Shown: piece after piece, positions 12,417 through 25,900 of the stretch
How the letters are laid out: each line of letters begins with the position of its first letter
Numbering within the stretch: position 1 is the first letter of the stretch
Assembly (NCBI GenBank): GCA_030248215.1
Contig: JASANG010000681.1
Coordinates: forward strand, 1 to 64,000
Reading direction: 5' to 3'
Length of the DNA stretch: 64,000 nucleotides
Source of the DNA: Enoplolaimus lenunculus
Taxonomy: Eukaryota > Nematoda > Enoplea > Enoplida > Thoracostomopsidae
Notes under the pieces: generated by a model
What the model saw: only the letters and a program-made list of their open reading frames with translations
Database searches by the model: none
Told to the model about the DNA's origin: nothing
Translations under genes and position numbers: made by a program

Positions 12417-13147
12417 AAAAATCGTATGGTTCCGACGTTACAAATTACCAAAATTTCATTTCGCTTCTATCGAGCGCAAGTTCCAATCCATTCAACTGCA
12501 TCAAAATAATTTGTAAAATGTTAAATTTGAAGCCGATTAAGAGACATTCGTTATGTATTTTTTCGCCTACCGGTTTCTATAACCCGTAATTACTACGGTA
12601 TTAATTAACCTGTAAGTCTGTATTAAATATTTTAAGCATCAATAGAGGGTATTTTAGAATAAAAAATAATTTTTACGCACCCTTGTGCACAAAATTTATT
12701 ATTAACGCATACTCAAAATTTGAATTTCAATCAGCTTCACTCCAGGGATCAAACATGACGTTTCTCTGTCTTCAACAGCATATTTTTTCAAATCAAAACA
12801 TGAGGTTGATGTACGCTACGTTGAACCAAACTCTGGCTGTATCTATTCTTAGAGTACAATTTTCTTTTGGAAATTTAAACAAAAACGTTTCGAAAATATA
12901 CTAATTTTAAACATTGTACAGATGTAGGAAAAGCAGTCGAAATGGAATCTTAAGAACTTGAAACCGAACCATGAGCCTTCCAACCCTGTCTTTTCCGCGG
13001 CCTTAACATTTTGTGTATTGCTTTTTTCATTTATAATGAGATATTTAATTAATTTCAAGCTGGTGTTGTATTGTGGATATTTTGATTTATAATTTACTGT
13101 GGATCACATTTGCCTGTTGAACGACCATTTTTACAATAGTAAATAAT

Positions 13148-13295
13148 GGCAATGTTATTTTTAGGGCCGTAACAGTAGACTAAGCGTATTCCTAAGCCTA
13201 AGCATAAGTCTAAGCAAAAAATGTAATCCAGAATCTAAACATACTCTTTTATGAACCCACCAGAAACCTGGACGCCTCTTAAAGTAACATGGGCC
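13148..13295. mobile_element. Family B MITE
   Basis: Left end GGCAATGTTATTTTTAGGGC, right end GCCTCTTAAAGTAACATGGG, with GCCTAAGC units inside. It lies 220 nt upstream of the membrane exon of the synaptotagmin-like gene. Confidence 0.6.
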
Positions 13296-13518
13296 GTAAA
13301 TAACCATCTCTAAAATCTGTGATTTCGTATTAATGTTGTCTTATAATTCTGGTTTAGCAAAAATCTAAAATTCGTTCATTAGTCAATGTCTGAGTTTCAA
13401 ATGATGGACGTTCACCAGAACCAAAAACGGTTCAGTCCAAACAAACGCAATGTGTTTGATAAAAGCTTTGTCTCGACTGCACCGTGTGGCTTAATATTAA
13501 CCAGCATAATAAAATTAG

Positions 13519-13944
13519 CCAAAACGTGACTTTGATGTGGACTCGTTGGCTGATATTTGCGGCGTTAAATCCTCAAATTCGTATAACTGCGTCATTATTA
13601 TGTCGGTGTTGTTGATTTTTTTAATTATTTTACTTATAATTTTGTGCATATGGTGTGGTGTACTTTGTGCGCCGAGACTGTATCACAGCGGTTGTTGGTT
13701 ATTTTCAACCCGACGTCGCTATCGGCCAGGCAAACGGCAATCATGGTGTCAAGTATTGGCGTCATCAAAAGTGACCAATGTACGAGTTGATGGTCAATTT
13801 ATGTCAACAGGCGGTAGCGAAAAAACGCCATGTTTGGTGACGCGAACTAAACGAGGAAGCGGTTATTGTGATCAAACGAGTACGATTCTGATGAAACCAC
13901 GATATCAGCAAAAAAGCCAAAAATGTGATGACGTATATATTGAG
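13519..13944 (+). CDS. Synaptotagmin-like gene: transmembrane exon
   Basis: The exon is 426 nt, phase 0 at both ends, between an acceptor (AATTAG) at 13517-13518 and a donor GTAAGC at 13945. It encodes about 142 residues. Residues 24-50 form a strong hydrophobic helix rich in Ile and Leu. Cys residues lie at its end (CIWC, then C50) and a basic stretch STRRRYRPGKRQ follows. This is the usual synaptotagmin layout of luminal N-terminus, membrane span, palmitoylatable Cys and cytosolic linker. There is no ATG in frame upstream before a stop, so the initiating exon must lie further left and was not found. Joining to the 3' exons is inferred from phase and order. Confidence 0.65.
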
Positions 13945-16900
13945 GTAAGCATTAGGCGCATAACCAAAGGGGAGCGGGGTGCAACGTACCCTACTTTTGA
14001 AAACTGGAAGGCTGGTTGCGCCATTTTTGAGCACAGATTACAACCCTGGTATATCCATGTTAAGTAGGTTGTGCGATATTTTATATGTCGTCGAGGTTTG
14101 AAATTACGTCTGGCTTTTAACCAGATTCGCTCGCGAAGTTTTTTTCCTGTTTACATGCGGCTACGATCAACGATGGTCGGTAGATCACCAAATGGACCTA
14201 TCAAAATGTAAAAATATTGTATTGGGATTTAATTGTTGTTCCATCCCATGTAAACATCACAGGCGCAACGTTTTTCTGTTGGACTGCAATAGAGTAATCT
14301 AAACCCTTTCTCACATGAATATTTTCTATTTCCCCTGAGACCTACTTTTATGCTAGGATTCGAACTCCAGTGACTGGAGTGGGAGACGTATTCCATCACC
14401 ACTCAGCTATAGGAGCTTGACGCTCGAGCCCGAGAGGGCTCTCACGTCTTGTGGTGATTTAGTACTATGTATACGTGTTGAAATTGTTAAACACGGTGCG
14501 ATATATACTATTTAACTTATATACACCGCGCTGAGTTGCCTACAGGCAACTCAATGGGAGAAGGGGTTAAGCTGGAGACTCATTTTTTGCTTGGCTTAGG
14601 CTTAGGCTTAGGCTTAGGAATATGCTTATAATACTGTTCGTCCCTGTTCTTTACATTGGCCCTTGTTCCCATGAATATTTAGCAATGAATACTAATATGT
14701 GTTTCCGAATATAGGCCTGCTGTTAAAACTAACGCTAGCAATCAATGCAAAAACTCGATTCACTGCTCGGCCGCTTCGTTTGCGAAATTTCCTTTATTAC
14801 TGGCATTCAAATGATGCAATGTTCAAGTTGGTTCAAATTTTGGCCCAAATTTTCATAACCTATTGAATGTCGTATTTACACACAAAAATACACCAACTGG
14901 CCACTGAATGATTTCTGGGCAGGAGCGACAGCAGAAGTCAGACCAAGCTTAACTCTATTACAGTCCCACAGAAAAACGTTTCGCCCCTGATTTTCACATG
15001 GGCCCAAAAGATGTGCATTCTAAATACGGATCAAATTTTCTGCTAAAATTTGGATTGGTTTTCTCGAATGGATTTTTGATTTTACACCTTGTGTACAAGC
15101 TTTAATGTGAATGATGCATTATAGTATAATATTCTACGTTTATCTACAACAAATTCCTTGTAAAGTCAGATGAATTGTTTCAGCAATAGTCAGCCACGGT
15201 ATATTCATGGTATCCATTGTACAGACTCAAAGCGTTTTTCTTCGTTTTTCGCTCAAAACCAATATTTCATATCATGAAATGCGTCTGTTTGTGTTTATTA
15301 TCTGATTAATTTGTTATTTTTCTGTGCAATTATAATATGACATAAATCAAACTATAGCAGAACGATGGTTCTGCCAGGGTTTTAACGCAAGCTAAAACTC
15401 GCATATGAAAGCAATGGTGGATCCCAAGGGAGCGGTCTGGATCAAAAACGTTTTGGGCAAAATTGATAAGGTTCCTGCGAAGTATGAATTCTGTGTTAAT
15501 TCTCACAAATTAGTTTAACCCTTTCAGTCATAGAGTATACTATGAGAAACTAAATACAATAATGTACAAGCAATACACACACTGTGAGCAGTGTTTAACA
15601 GTTATAACATATATGCGCAGTGCAAAATTTCCACAAGACGTGAGAGCCTACTCGAGCTCGCGCGTCAAGCTTCTATAGCTCAGTGGCCATTGTAAACGCC
15701 TCCCACTCGTGAGACTGGGTATCGAATCTTACCTTGAAATTACATCTCATATGAAATTGAAAACGTTCATGTGAGAAAGGGTTAAATCTACAGTACATGT
15801 CAATTATCGCTAATTGTAGCGCATAAATGACTCCAGCACCAAATACTGTTAAGTTGGAAACTTTAAAGCATATTTAGTTTTGAAAGTACGTTCCTAAGTA
15901 TAACCTTGCATTATCGCACAAGCTTTTGATGCAAGTCAAAAACGTTTAATTCAACGGATAGTTGCAATACTGGATACATATCAGTAAGGAAGAGTGGCTG
16001 AGCGCGGATTAAAAATAACTAACAGTTCGTAATCGAATAACAGGGGGTTCGCTCTGAAGAGGCCAAATAAATATCAGTCCCCCCCTCTTATTTGGGTGAC
16101 TACAGTCGGCTGAATAACTTCTTCCCAGTACAGTCTTTTGCAAATATTTACTAGCCGCTTGTAAATCATGTTCTATATGTGAGAATGCTATAAAGTTCTG
16201 CACACTTTCTCACCATTACGTTTAAGCTTAGGCTTAGGCTTACAACAAAGTTTACCGATATCGATTTATAAACCTAAGCCATTTCACATTTCAACCCTAG
16301 TTTACAAAGCTTCAAATAGTTGCAAATAGCGTATAGTCAATTTTTGAATACACATGATACTGTAATATTTGCAATTTGAAATAAAAATTACGAAATTCAA
16401 CCAAAACCTCAAAAAAATTGGGTGCATCTATTTTTTTGTTAAAAATTTTGCAACGCCAATGAATACGACAACTGCATACTGCAATTATATTGGCAGAAAA
16501 ATACAACTTCATTGTTGCCTTTTATACTTCAATATCCGTTTTCGTTATTTTTACTACTCGTTTACACCATTCTGCCAACTCTTCAGATGACTGAGACTAC
16601 AAGGTTTTACAGAATTTAGTTTTTTTCACAATTGATAATTCCACAAATAGTGAACTTTGCACAATTTGAACATTATTAATATATAAGCGCATAAATTCAT
16701 TAAGTTAACGCACACCTCAACGTTTATATATGTTTTCTAATTCGACTAATGGTTTTTAGTTTGGCTATTGACACCCAGGTTTGTTGGGTTCGTGTCTAAA
16801 TGCAAATTAGTCCTGGCTTTTTTACGCTAGAAACAGTTGTTTGTTTTTAGCAAAATATATGCTTTTCAACAATATATATGCTCGTATAAAACAGCCAGAC

Positions 16901-19900
16901 CGAGAGCTTATATAGCAAGTATCAACTGAGACTGACGTAGAAAAATCTTCATTCCTTACAACTGAGTCCAAGCGCCGTAATAATATTGAGTTGAACGGCG
17001 TAGCCGATGCAAAGTTTGTTGGAAAAAAATTCAAATTTCACTGCCAGCAGATGTAAAGTTTTCATCATTTACTCGATATTCTAGTACAGGATAGTAAAAT
17101 TGATTCGGAACGCATAGAAAAGGCTGATGCATCTTTTTATAAATATAAGCCTGTGCCCATGAAATAAGCTGTTTCTTGGCGTCCGACTCTTGGGTATAAT
17201 TGGATAATTTACGGTTCTGTATGCGCTAATATTTGTATTTTTAGACACATTTTGTTTTTGATACCTGATGGTGATTAGAACAGATCAAATTGACCAGATG
17301 TCATTAAATGTTAAATAATTGCGATTAAAAATTCCACAATCGCTTTAGTGTTGCGAATTACTTCAAAACGAATGCCTGCTGCTATTTGGTGCTGAGGCAG
17401 AAGTAAGGATTCGGGTACCATGGCTCGAATCAGTGTTGATTTTATCGCCCCACTGGTGGGCCAGTCTGCTTCTCTGTATGAGGGAAATCTCTGAAGATTA
17501 ATGGTTTTTCAATATTTGCGTTAACAGGGTATTGAATCTTACCATGAAATTACATCTCGTATGAAATTGAAAATATTCATGTGAGAAATGGTTAATTATT
17601 TTTCGAGTTTTTTTTCAAAAAAATTTCTGGCAGCATACTTAAGAAACGAAAATGAAAATCAAATATAAACATTTCTCGAATGCTATTTAACCAAACTGTA
17701 CGTCAGCAGAATTTAACCTACTGATTGCTAATAAATTCTCGAATCGGTATGATTTTGATTGGACAAGTTGACGGTCGACGAGTTACTGGGCGACAAATTG
17801 TCGTGGTAAATAAGTAAATAACATTATAAAAGGCAAAAGATTCTATTAATAACTTATGCGGCAGCTTGGTATGTACGTTTTTAGCAAAGATCACATTTGG
17901 ATTGTGTTCTACTTAACCCATTCTCACATTGAGTTGCCTATAGCCAACTCATCGCAGTGTATATACGGTAAATAATATATATCGCACAGTGTTGAACAAT
18001 TGCAACACGTATGCATAGTACTAAATCACCACAAGACGTGAGAGCCCCCTCGGGCTCGAGCGTCAAGCTCCTACAGCTGAGTGGTGATGGTATACGCCTC
18101 CCACTCCAGTCACTTGAGTTCGAATCCTAGCATAAAAGTAGGTCTAACGGAAAATAGAAAATATTCATGTGAGAAAGGATTAAAACATCTCTTCAGATAA
18201 TCAATGGAAAACAATTAGGATATGGATATACCACATATCCTGAACCGAAACCTATATGATTTTCCACATTTATACGTAGTTGCAAAGTTTAAACATTGGC
18301 ATGGTCGATGCCAAAATGTCGGGTTGACGGGTTCAAGCGGGACTTATAAGATAATCAATTAATAGGTGAAAGTATGACCCCGGAACCATTAATAAAAGTA
18401 ATGTGTTTTTGGCTTTCATGCTTTTCAATAAATGTTGCTCAACGAACCCGAAGCGGCAACTGCACAGGGTCCCAGTGTCGGTGAACATAAAATATTTTTG
18501 TATTTTTGAAAACCTAAACTATTTCAACAATATTTAGTTATTATTGCATATTTATCTAACCAAATAACCGCCTCTGGGTTGCCATAAAGTTCCAGTTTGC
18601 CTGCAGTCCTGAATCAACAAGTGCCGATATGTTCTGTTGAGGTACATTTCGCTTGCTTTATATTAATGTACACACGGAAATTATAGTGAATGCTTATATT
18701 TGAACATTTGGTCATACTTCACATCCATATACCATACCGAAGCCGTCGTTTTATTTTTCAAGGGTATTTAATTATACTTAAAAGTTTGTGGCTTGCAATG
18801 GTTGTGAATCGAAAATTTTTTTCGACCTCTAATAACCACAGCTTAGAATATTGTAAACACCGTAAAAATTGTCATTTTAGCTACCCGTCTAAAAATATGG
18901 GTGACCATAATCATTCATACCCGATCCATTATACTACTTAATGCATACATTAGAATAATGCTATGCTAATACAACACTAATGGATTTGGCTTGGCTGTGT
19001 TCAGTAAATATACACAATTGATGTTTGGTAGGCTGCAACCGCAGGTGCAAAAAAACTGGAACCGGAGCAGCGGCCGGAGGTTTAATAATTTTTGCCGGAA
19101 CAGGAGGCGGACGCGAAGCCGGAGTTGAAGGCAAAATGAATAAAATTTGTGTGCGATTTGTGAATTTTAACCATATTTTTCAAAAAGCAGTCAAAAAATG
19201 TTGCAGAATTTTCATTTCGAATAATGTCGGCTATTTTAATGAATTGAAATGTGACACGCCATATGCAAAGAAACTGATTGATTAGCACCAATTTTATAAA
19301 AACTTGAAAAATTTCGCAACCGAAATTACCGGAACCTCCAGAAAAAATTCTACAAGAGCTAATGTTGGAGATCCATTTTGTGCCAGAGTCAGACATCCCT
19401 TTGTATCATAACGTCGGCATGGGGTGTGTGAATGTCATTTTTGAGTTTTCACAACATTGTACATGGTTTCTAAGCACACAAAGGTTAATTTTACAACGTT
19501 AAACTTAGTCAAACTAGAATCGCTATTTAGATTTTTTCAGCTTTACAATTTGCACTAATTGTAACATTCCGACAGCACCCCTAGCGATATTTTTCACATT
19601 ACAATTTCCAAAGTTGAACCCGGTACTGGAGTGTGCCAAATACCTTGAGTTGGTTAAAGTCCGAGTCCTTATTTCGAGTATGAATCAATAGGAGTCTAAA
19701 GTTCTAATTGGAGTCCGTAAATGGATAATGTTCAAAATTACTATTCCGAGAATACCGTTATGCTACACTGCAAAAAATGGTGAGTCAAATTGACTTTCTC
19801 CGAAATATACTTTTCCGGACTATACAAACTAAGTCAAATTCGACTCCGCCAGTGTCAAATTCGACACAGCCGACTCGCTCAGTGAGTCGAGTTTGATTCA

Positions 19901-22900
19901 GTTTGTGTAGTCACGAAAACCTATTTCGGACAGAATCAATTTTGCTCACCGTTTCTACAGCGTGTTTTGGAGCAATCATGTGGTATTTCAACGCGAAATT
20001 GTATACTAAAGTGAAAATATTCATTGTTTGATTTCGCAACGACTATGCTACGCTAGATTTATTGTAAGCGTTTATTTTCGGCAATTAATTTGTTGAAAGT
20101 GCAGTTAATACTGACAGGTGGTTAAAATCAAGATACGAAACAGTTGGATAATCACAGTTTGATCCTGAATTCAAACTGGAAGGACAATAGAATGCTTGGT
20201 TAATGGATAAATTTATTGCTATCGCAATTTTTGTAGTGAAAATACACAGCAAGGAATGTATTTGCAGGCATATCAGCTGTTTCGTTCGTCTAAAACATGG
20301 CTCACATCGTTCTAGAGCCGAAAAAAGTAGATGTTTACTCAGGTATCATTTGTTATCTGCAGAGTTTGATCCCGGGGCCAAGAAGCTTGTTACCGTGCAG
20401 AAAACGTCCATCCAAAGGTCGGCTTAAAATTGTAATATTTACTGCCAAATTTAAGGGTTGAAAGCCGCCGTTCGTCGCTATGCGTTGCTAATTGAAATAT
20501 AGGCGAAATAATGTTTAGTGGCTTACGGTCACGTCCGGTGACGTGCGGTGACGTTCGGTTGCGTACGGTGACGTGCGTTTGCGTGCGGTGACGTGCGGTT
20601 GCGTACGGTGACGTGCGTTTGCGTGCGGTGACGTTCGGTTGCGTACGGTGACGTGCGTTTGCGTGCGGTGACGTTCGGTTGCGTACGGTGACGTGCGTTT
20701 GCGTGCGGTGACGTGCGGTTGCGTACGGTGACGTGCGTTTGCGTGCGGTGACGTGCGGTTGCGTACGGTGACGTGCGTTTGCGTGCGGCGACGTGCGGTT
20801 GCGTACGGTGACGTGCGTTTGCGTACGGTGACGTGCGGTTCCGCGCGGTGACGTGCGGTTGCGTGCGATGACGTGCGCCGTGTATCTCGCAACCCATACT
20901 TTTAGCAACATACATATGCATTTGTTTTGCTTCCCCCATTCTATTTAATACAAACAACACGTTCTCTTTCTACTGTACTCTTTGCTGTTTTCTTAAACCT
21001 ATGCTTAATGCAAGACGTAAGCTAAAATTTAAAGTTTAAGGCTAAGCCCATAATTGTTGGAATCACCAAGTGTGGGGGGATACTATTTGTTGCAAAAAGA
21101 ATCGAAACATCAACCCCTACGTTTGGAATAAAGAGCATAGCTTAAAACTATGGGATTTACGAGTTCCTACTGCTGTATACCGATTGTCTATAATTTTATT
21201 GTTGTATGGTTTGTGCAACGACACGCGGTATTATAATAACCGTTCTGCCATCACCGTAAATATAACCTGTTCGAAAATAGTTAACCAATGTAAACAACAG
21301 GAGCGGAACAGTATTATAAGCATATTCCAAAACCCAAGCCAAAGCCTTAAAGCCGAGCCGAAGCCAAGCAAAAAAATGGTCTAAAGCGTAAGCTCACTCT
21401 ATTACAGTCCCACAGAAAAACGTTCCGACCCTGATCTTTACATGGGCCAAATGGTTGACATCCAATTACTGTTTGTTTTATAACAGATATGACGCTCAAA
21501 ACTGGACATTACGATCAACTCAGAGTTCATATATTAAAAAAAAGCTCTTAGCTTAGAATATCTGTATTTATTACTTGTTACTCGAGGAGGGATTAAGCAT
21601 TTTCAACCGTCAATAGATGCGTCAGTAGCCGTTCAAGGTTTTCGTAGCTTCGGAGCACGATAATATGTCGAGTCCCGTTGAAAGTCGGCAAAATTTTACT
21701 TTTGGACGACAGTTGAACGATGCCATTGAAGTCATTTGGCCAACAATCGTAGCTGGCGTTGGAAAATTTTAACCCTGTAAAAGTGTCGATTTTCGTCTCT
21801 CCAGAAATTTCTACGGGGTACCACTATTGTGTATATACGACCCTCGTATGTCGTTTAGCTTATCATGTCTGTAAAACTCATGTACGTATATGTGTTTGTG
21901 TGGCTGTGGCTATCAGGGACGTCTGCAAGGGGGGAATAGAACGGATATATCCCCGTCAAAAATTCTAGAAAACCTGGAAAAAACGTAATTTTGTATACGG
22001 TAAAACCGGCTGGAAATGTAAAAATATTATCTCGTTCGCTACGCTCTGTCGCAAAACACAATTGCAGACGTGGTTATTCTTCTCTGAAATGTAATCCTAA
22101 CAACGCGAAGGCAGGAAATATTGAATAATTATACGGTTGTTCTATGTTGCTATTACTCAAAATAATCTCTATTCGGCTTGGTATTGGGTTAAGCTGTGAT
22201 GTCTTCGACCAAAACTTTTTTTCTGTCGGGTTTTGATAACCTAAAAATGTGTGTTTTTATTTACTGAGGCGCTTTTTGAACCAATGGCACGGTTACCACT
22301 ACCAGCAACAACACATTAGCGCCTGTGTAGCGGCACTGTCGTACATTATCTAGCATTTTTTTCTCTGTTGTGTGTATGGTTTAATTAGCTAAAACGAATA
22401 CCATGCGGTTAGCGTTGCTTTGACTTTTAGCTCGAAATACGAACCGGTAGGTACGTGTGAACCGGGTACACAAGCACGGTTGTTGTGTTCCTTAAGCAAT
22501 TTTTTCAATTTTTATAAATATATAAAGCGAAAAACGTTTAGAAATAGTAAAATTTGGTAGCGGCAGTAAATTATTAAAATTTACAGAATCTTTATTTGCA
22601 CAACGCCACTCCTGGAATATACTAAAGTATACTTAAAGCATTCATGGTTAGCGGGTGACCCGTTGAAACGCGGCTGGTTGGCTTTTGAGGTGAAGTTTTA
22701 ATCAACCGATAATGTGTACGTGGGCTGTTTAATTTTTGGTTTCCGGGTAATTTTTTTTGAAAATTCAAACCGTTTGCTGATTCATTTAAAACCTAATCGA
22801 ATTGAAGATATAATTTTTCGGCTTTGTTGTCCTGGTTATGTCTTATATTGTAGCTACATGGCAACTCTTACTGCTTTAAGCTTATTACTAATTTGTGTCA

Positions 22901-25900
22901 GGTTCGACTTCGGCAAAGTAAAAGCAGAATTAATTAATTTCTGGGTTAACTGAAAATTTAGCGAAAACTGGTATCAAATGAATCTTTAGGCTTCTGGTAT
23001 TTGTTGTATGGTAACTTAAAGACATTAGTTATAAACTTTTACTTTAACCTTTTCTCATATGATGGTTTTGTGTTCCGAATATCTTATTTCAAGCCAAGGT
23101 TCGAATAGCAGCAATTTTACTGGTTTAAGATAATCGACAATCAGCACTCAGCTAAAGTCCTATTCACACTTGCAAGTTGTTGCAGCAAAAATTTACACGT
23201 GCAACATACATGTGCAAGTTTGGTCACAAAGCAGCTTTGAAGTTCTTGCAGCTGTGACCACTGGAATTCATGCTATTGAATTTAATTCGCATCTGTGAAC
23301 GCAGTTGCAAGTTGCTTGAATTTCTTGCACCTGCAGTTTGCTTGGTCAATCGAGATGTTCCTTTGAAAATATTTGCTGCTGCAAGTATTTCGTGCAAGTT
23401 CTCGCTGCAAAGCATTGCACGTGTGCTTGGGGCTTTACATTAACCAGTTTTCACATCATTGTACTCTATTTCGTACAATGTCTAATTTCAAGGCGATGTT
23501 CGAATCGTAACGTCGCTGTTGAAAAGCGTTTACCATCACCACTCAGCTATAGAATCTGGACGATCGAGCATGAGCGAACCCTCGCGTTTTGTGAAAATTT
23601 TGTACTGTGTATAAACGCAATACTTTTACAGAAAATATGGATTATTGTTTCCTATTAATTTCCGTAAATAGTTTGCTCAAGTTGCTCAGACTATACGGCT
23701 GAAAGGGTTGAAATTTAGTTTTTGTTGATTTTCAACAATAAACATTAGCATCTGAATTTCAGTCATAGAAACAAAGTAAAAAATAGTTTTAAATTTCTCA
23801 GCAACTTTAGCTCGTCGCTGGGAATAATTCTAAAATCAAGGCTCGTATTCTCAAATGTGTATAGCAACTATCATCTGTTAGTGATAGGGTTTCAAACTCG
23901 CGAACTGTTACAGTTGTTGAACTCAAAATTATTGCAGGAGTAATGCAAATTAAATGCGAAAAATGTGCGAAATTTTCAGTCTCAGCATTCACTGGTTCGA
24001 AAGCTACAAGACCTATCACAAACTGGTGACAGGTGGTACACACATTTGAGAATACGGAGCCAGTTTTCAAGTTATATTAATGTCGGCATGACTGTTTTGA
24101 GAAACTTTTTATTTCATTTACGTAACAAAAATAAGTATTCCATCCAAAATATTTTTGAGACAAAAAAATACAACTTTCAATAGTTTAGAATACTTAGTGA
24201 CAGTCTAAAGTATGTTCGATCGGAATAGCAGACCTTTTAACTAAACAGCTGAAAACGCGGTTTATGAGTTGGTTCGAATTTTCGGCGCTCTGATCCTTAG
24301 CAAATACTCTACTACAACGTCACGTAGTCCGCCTGTTCAACTCGATTTATCGTTGACCATATGTGGACCCTATGGTACCCATCATGAGTGCAGTGCATCG
24401 CATAGCATATATATGCGGTATACAGGACAATCATATGCCTTATGTACAATCTGTATTCTAAAAGTCAATAAATTTCTCTGACTCGCTTAGCTGGCAATAT
24501 TATTTACCGATGGTTTATAGCAAAATGTCCCGATACAAAATTCTGGTTAAATCTGGTTTCATTCTGTACATTAAAGCACAACTGCGCTTTTAGGTTGGGT
24601 TATGCATTGGCTAAAACAGCGTTGCTCAGCAACAGTTACGAATATTGACCTGATTGTATTAAGCTTTGTTATGTAAAACAGTTGGTGTTTGCCTGATGAT
24701 TTATTTTTAAATTGTCGATGATTTCCTAAACAGCAGGGTTCCAATCGGAACTAGATTTTGTCGGAAGCGGAATCAGAATCGGAATTAAATTTTTCTATCG
24801 AAGCCGGAATTGGAATTCCAATGGAACCCTGCTAAACAGTAACGTAGAACTAAAGTTAAATAACGTATTTTGCGACAGGATACAGGATCAACGTATACAA
24901 CGGCCGTAACAGTAGTATACGCAAATTACTAAGCCTAAGCCTAAGTGTTAGAATCAGCTTATACCTAAACCAAAACTTTATCAAAAATGGTCTGAAGCTT
25001 AAGCTTATTGTCATGGACGTTTCCACGGGATGGCATTGGGGCCGTGCCCCCGAAATTTCGCTGGTTCCCCCTAAATTGACTCGGTCTAAAAACACTATTG
25101 AGTTGGAACTGTAAGGGCGCCCCAAAATTAATCGGCGAATCCCCAAACATAATTTACTGCGGACGCGCCTGCTTACTCTATTGCAGTCTCCGAGAAAAAC
25201 GTTCCGCCCATGATCTTTACATGACTCGGATTCTTGGCCGAATTATAACAAAACTAAAATTATATATTAACCCACCTAAAGTTTAATGCGTTCTTTGCAA
25301 AAATAGTCATCGCAGACGTATAAATAACAAAATCGGCAAAAATAGCCACATTTTGGAACCTTGTTGAGGTTGAATTAGAGCGAAGAAATTGATATATCGC
25401 ATTCTTAAGCAGAATATTTGTTATTTATATAACCGGTTTGAAACCAGACGCTTCGGAGTAGAAGAAACCGGGAAATAGCTTAGTATTAAAATGAACGATA
25501 TATTTAGTGGACTGGTAGAAAAATTACGTCAATTAACGGATGACGCGGATGTATCCCTTGCAGAACTTGAATTACAAGTAAGGTTGTGAGGCTATCAAAA
25601 CCGTAACCTGGGGTGGGCAATGGATGATGCTTTCGCCTCCCTTTGTGATTTTCGTTCAGAGGATTGTAGAAGTGTATCAGTTGGTACGACAAAAGCCTTT
25701 TTCGAAAATTTTTTTCAAACACAAACTGGCCGCTGTATGACGTATTTGATAGTGAAATATTAGATTTTTGTCAAAAATTTGAATAAACGTGTCATAATTT
25801 CCACACGTCGATCCGTTCTCTGCATGAAAATCGTTGGTTAAAACAGCATCTTCGACAACCTGCGAATTGCAGGTGCAGTTATTTTGAAAGATGAACAAAA

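Noticed and set aside
15402-15518. 37-codon plus-strand frame starting MKAMVDPKGAVWIKNV
   Set aside because: Looks protein-like but no splice borders, no family recognised, and too short to support.
20390-20960. Overlapping 125-173-codon frames rich in HRTQPHV
   Set aside because: Translation of the 40-bp GC-rich minisatellite in three frames; no gene signal.
22714-22953. Small membrane protein of 79 codons on the plus strand
   Set aside because: No start or splice context, AT-driven hydrophobic composition, no homology recognised.
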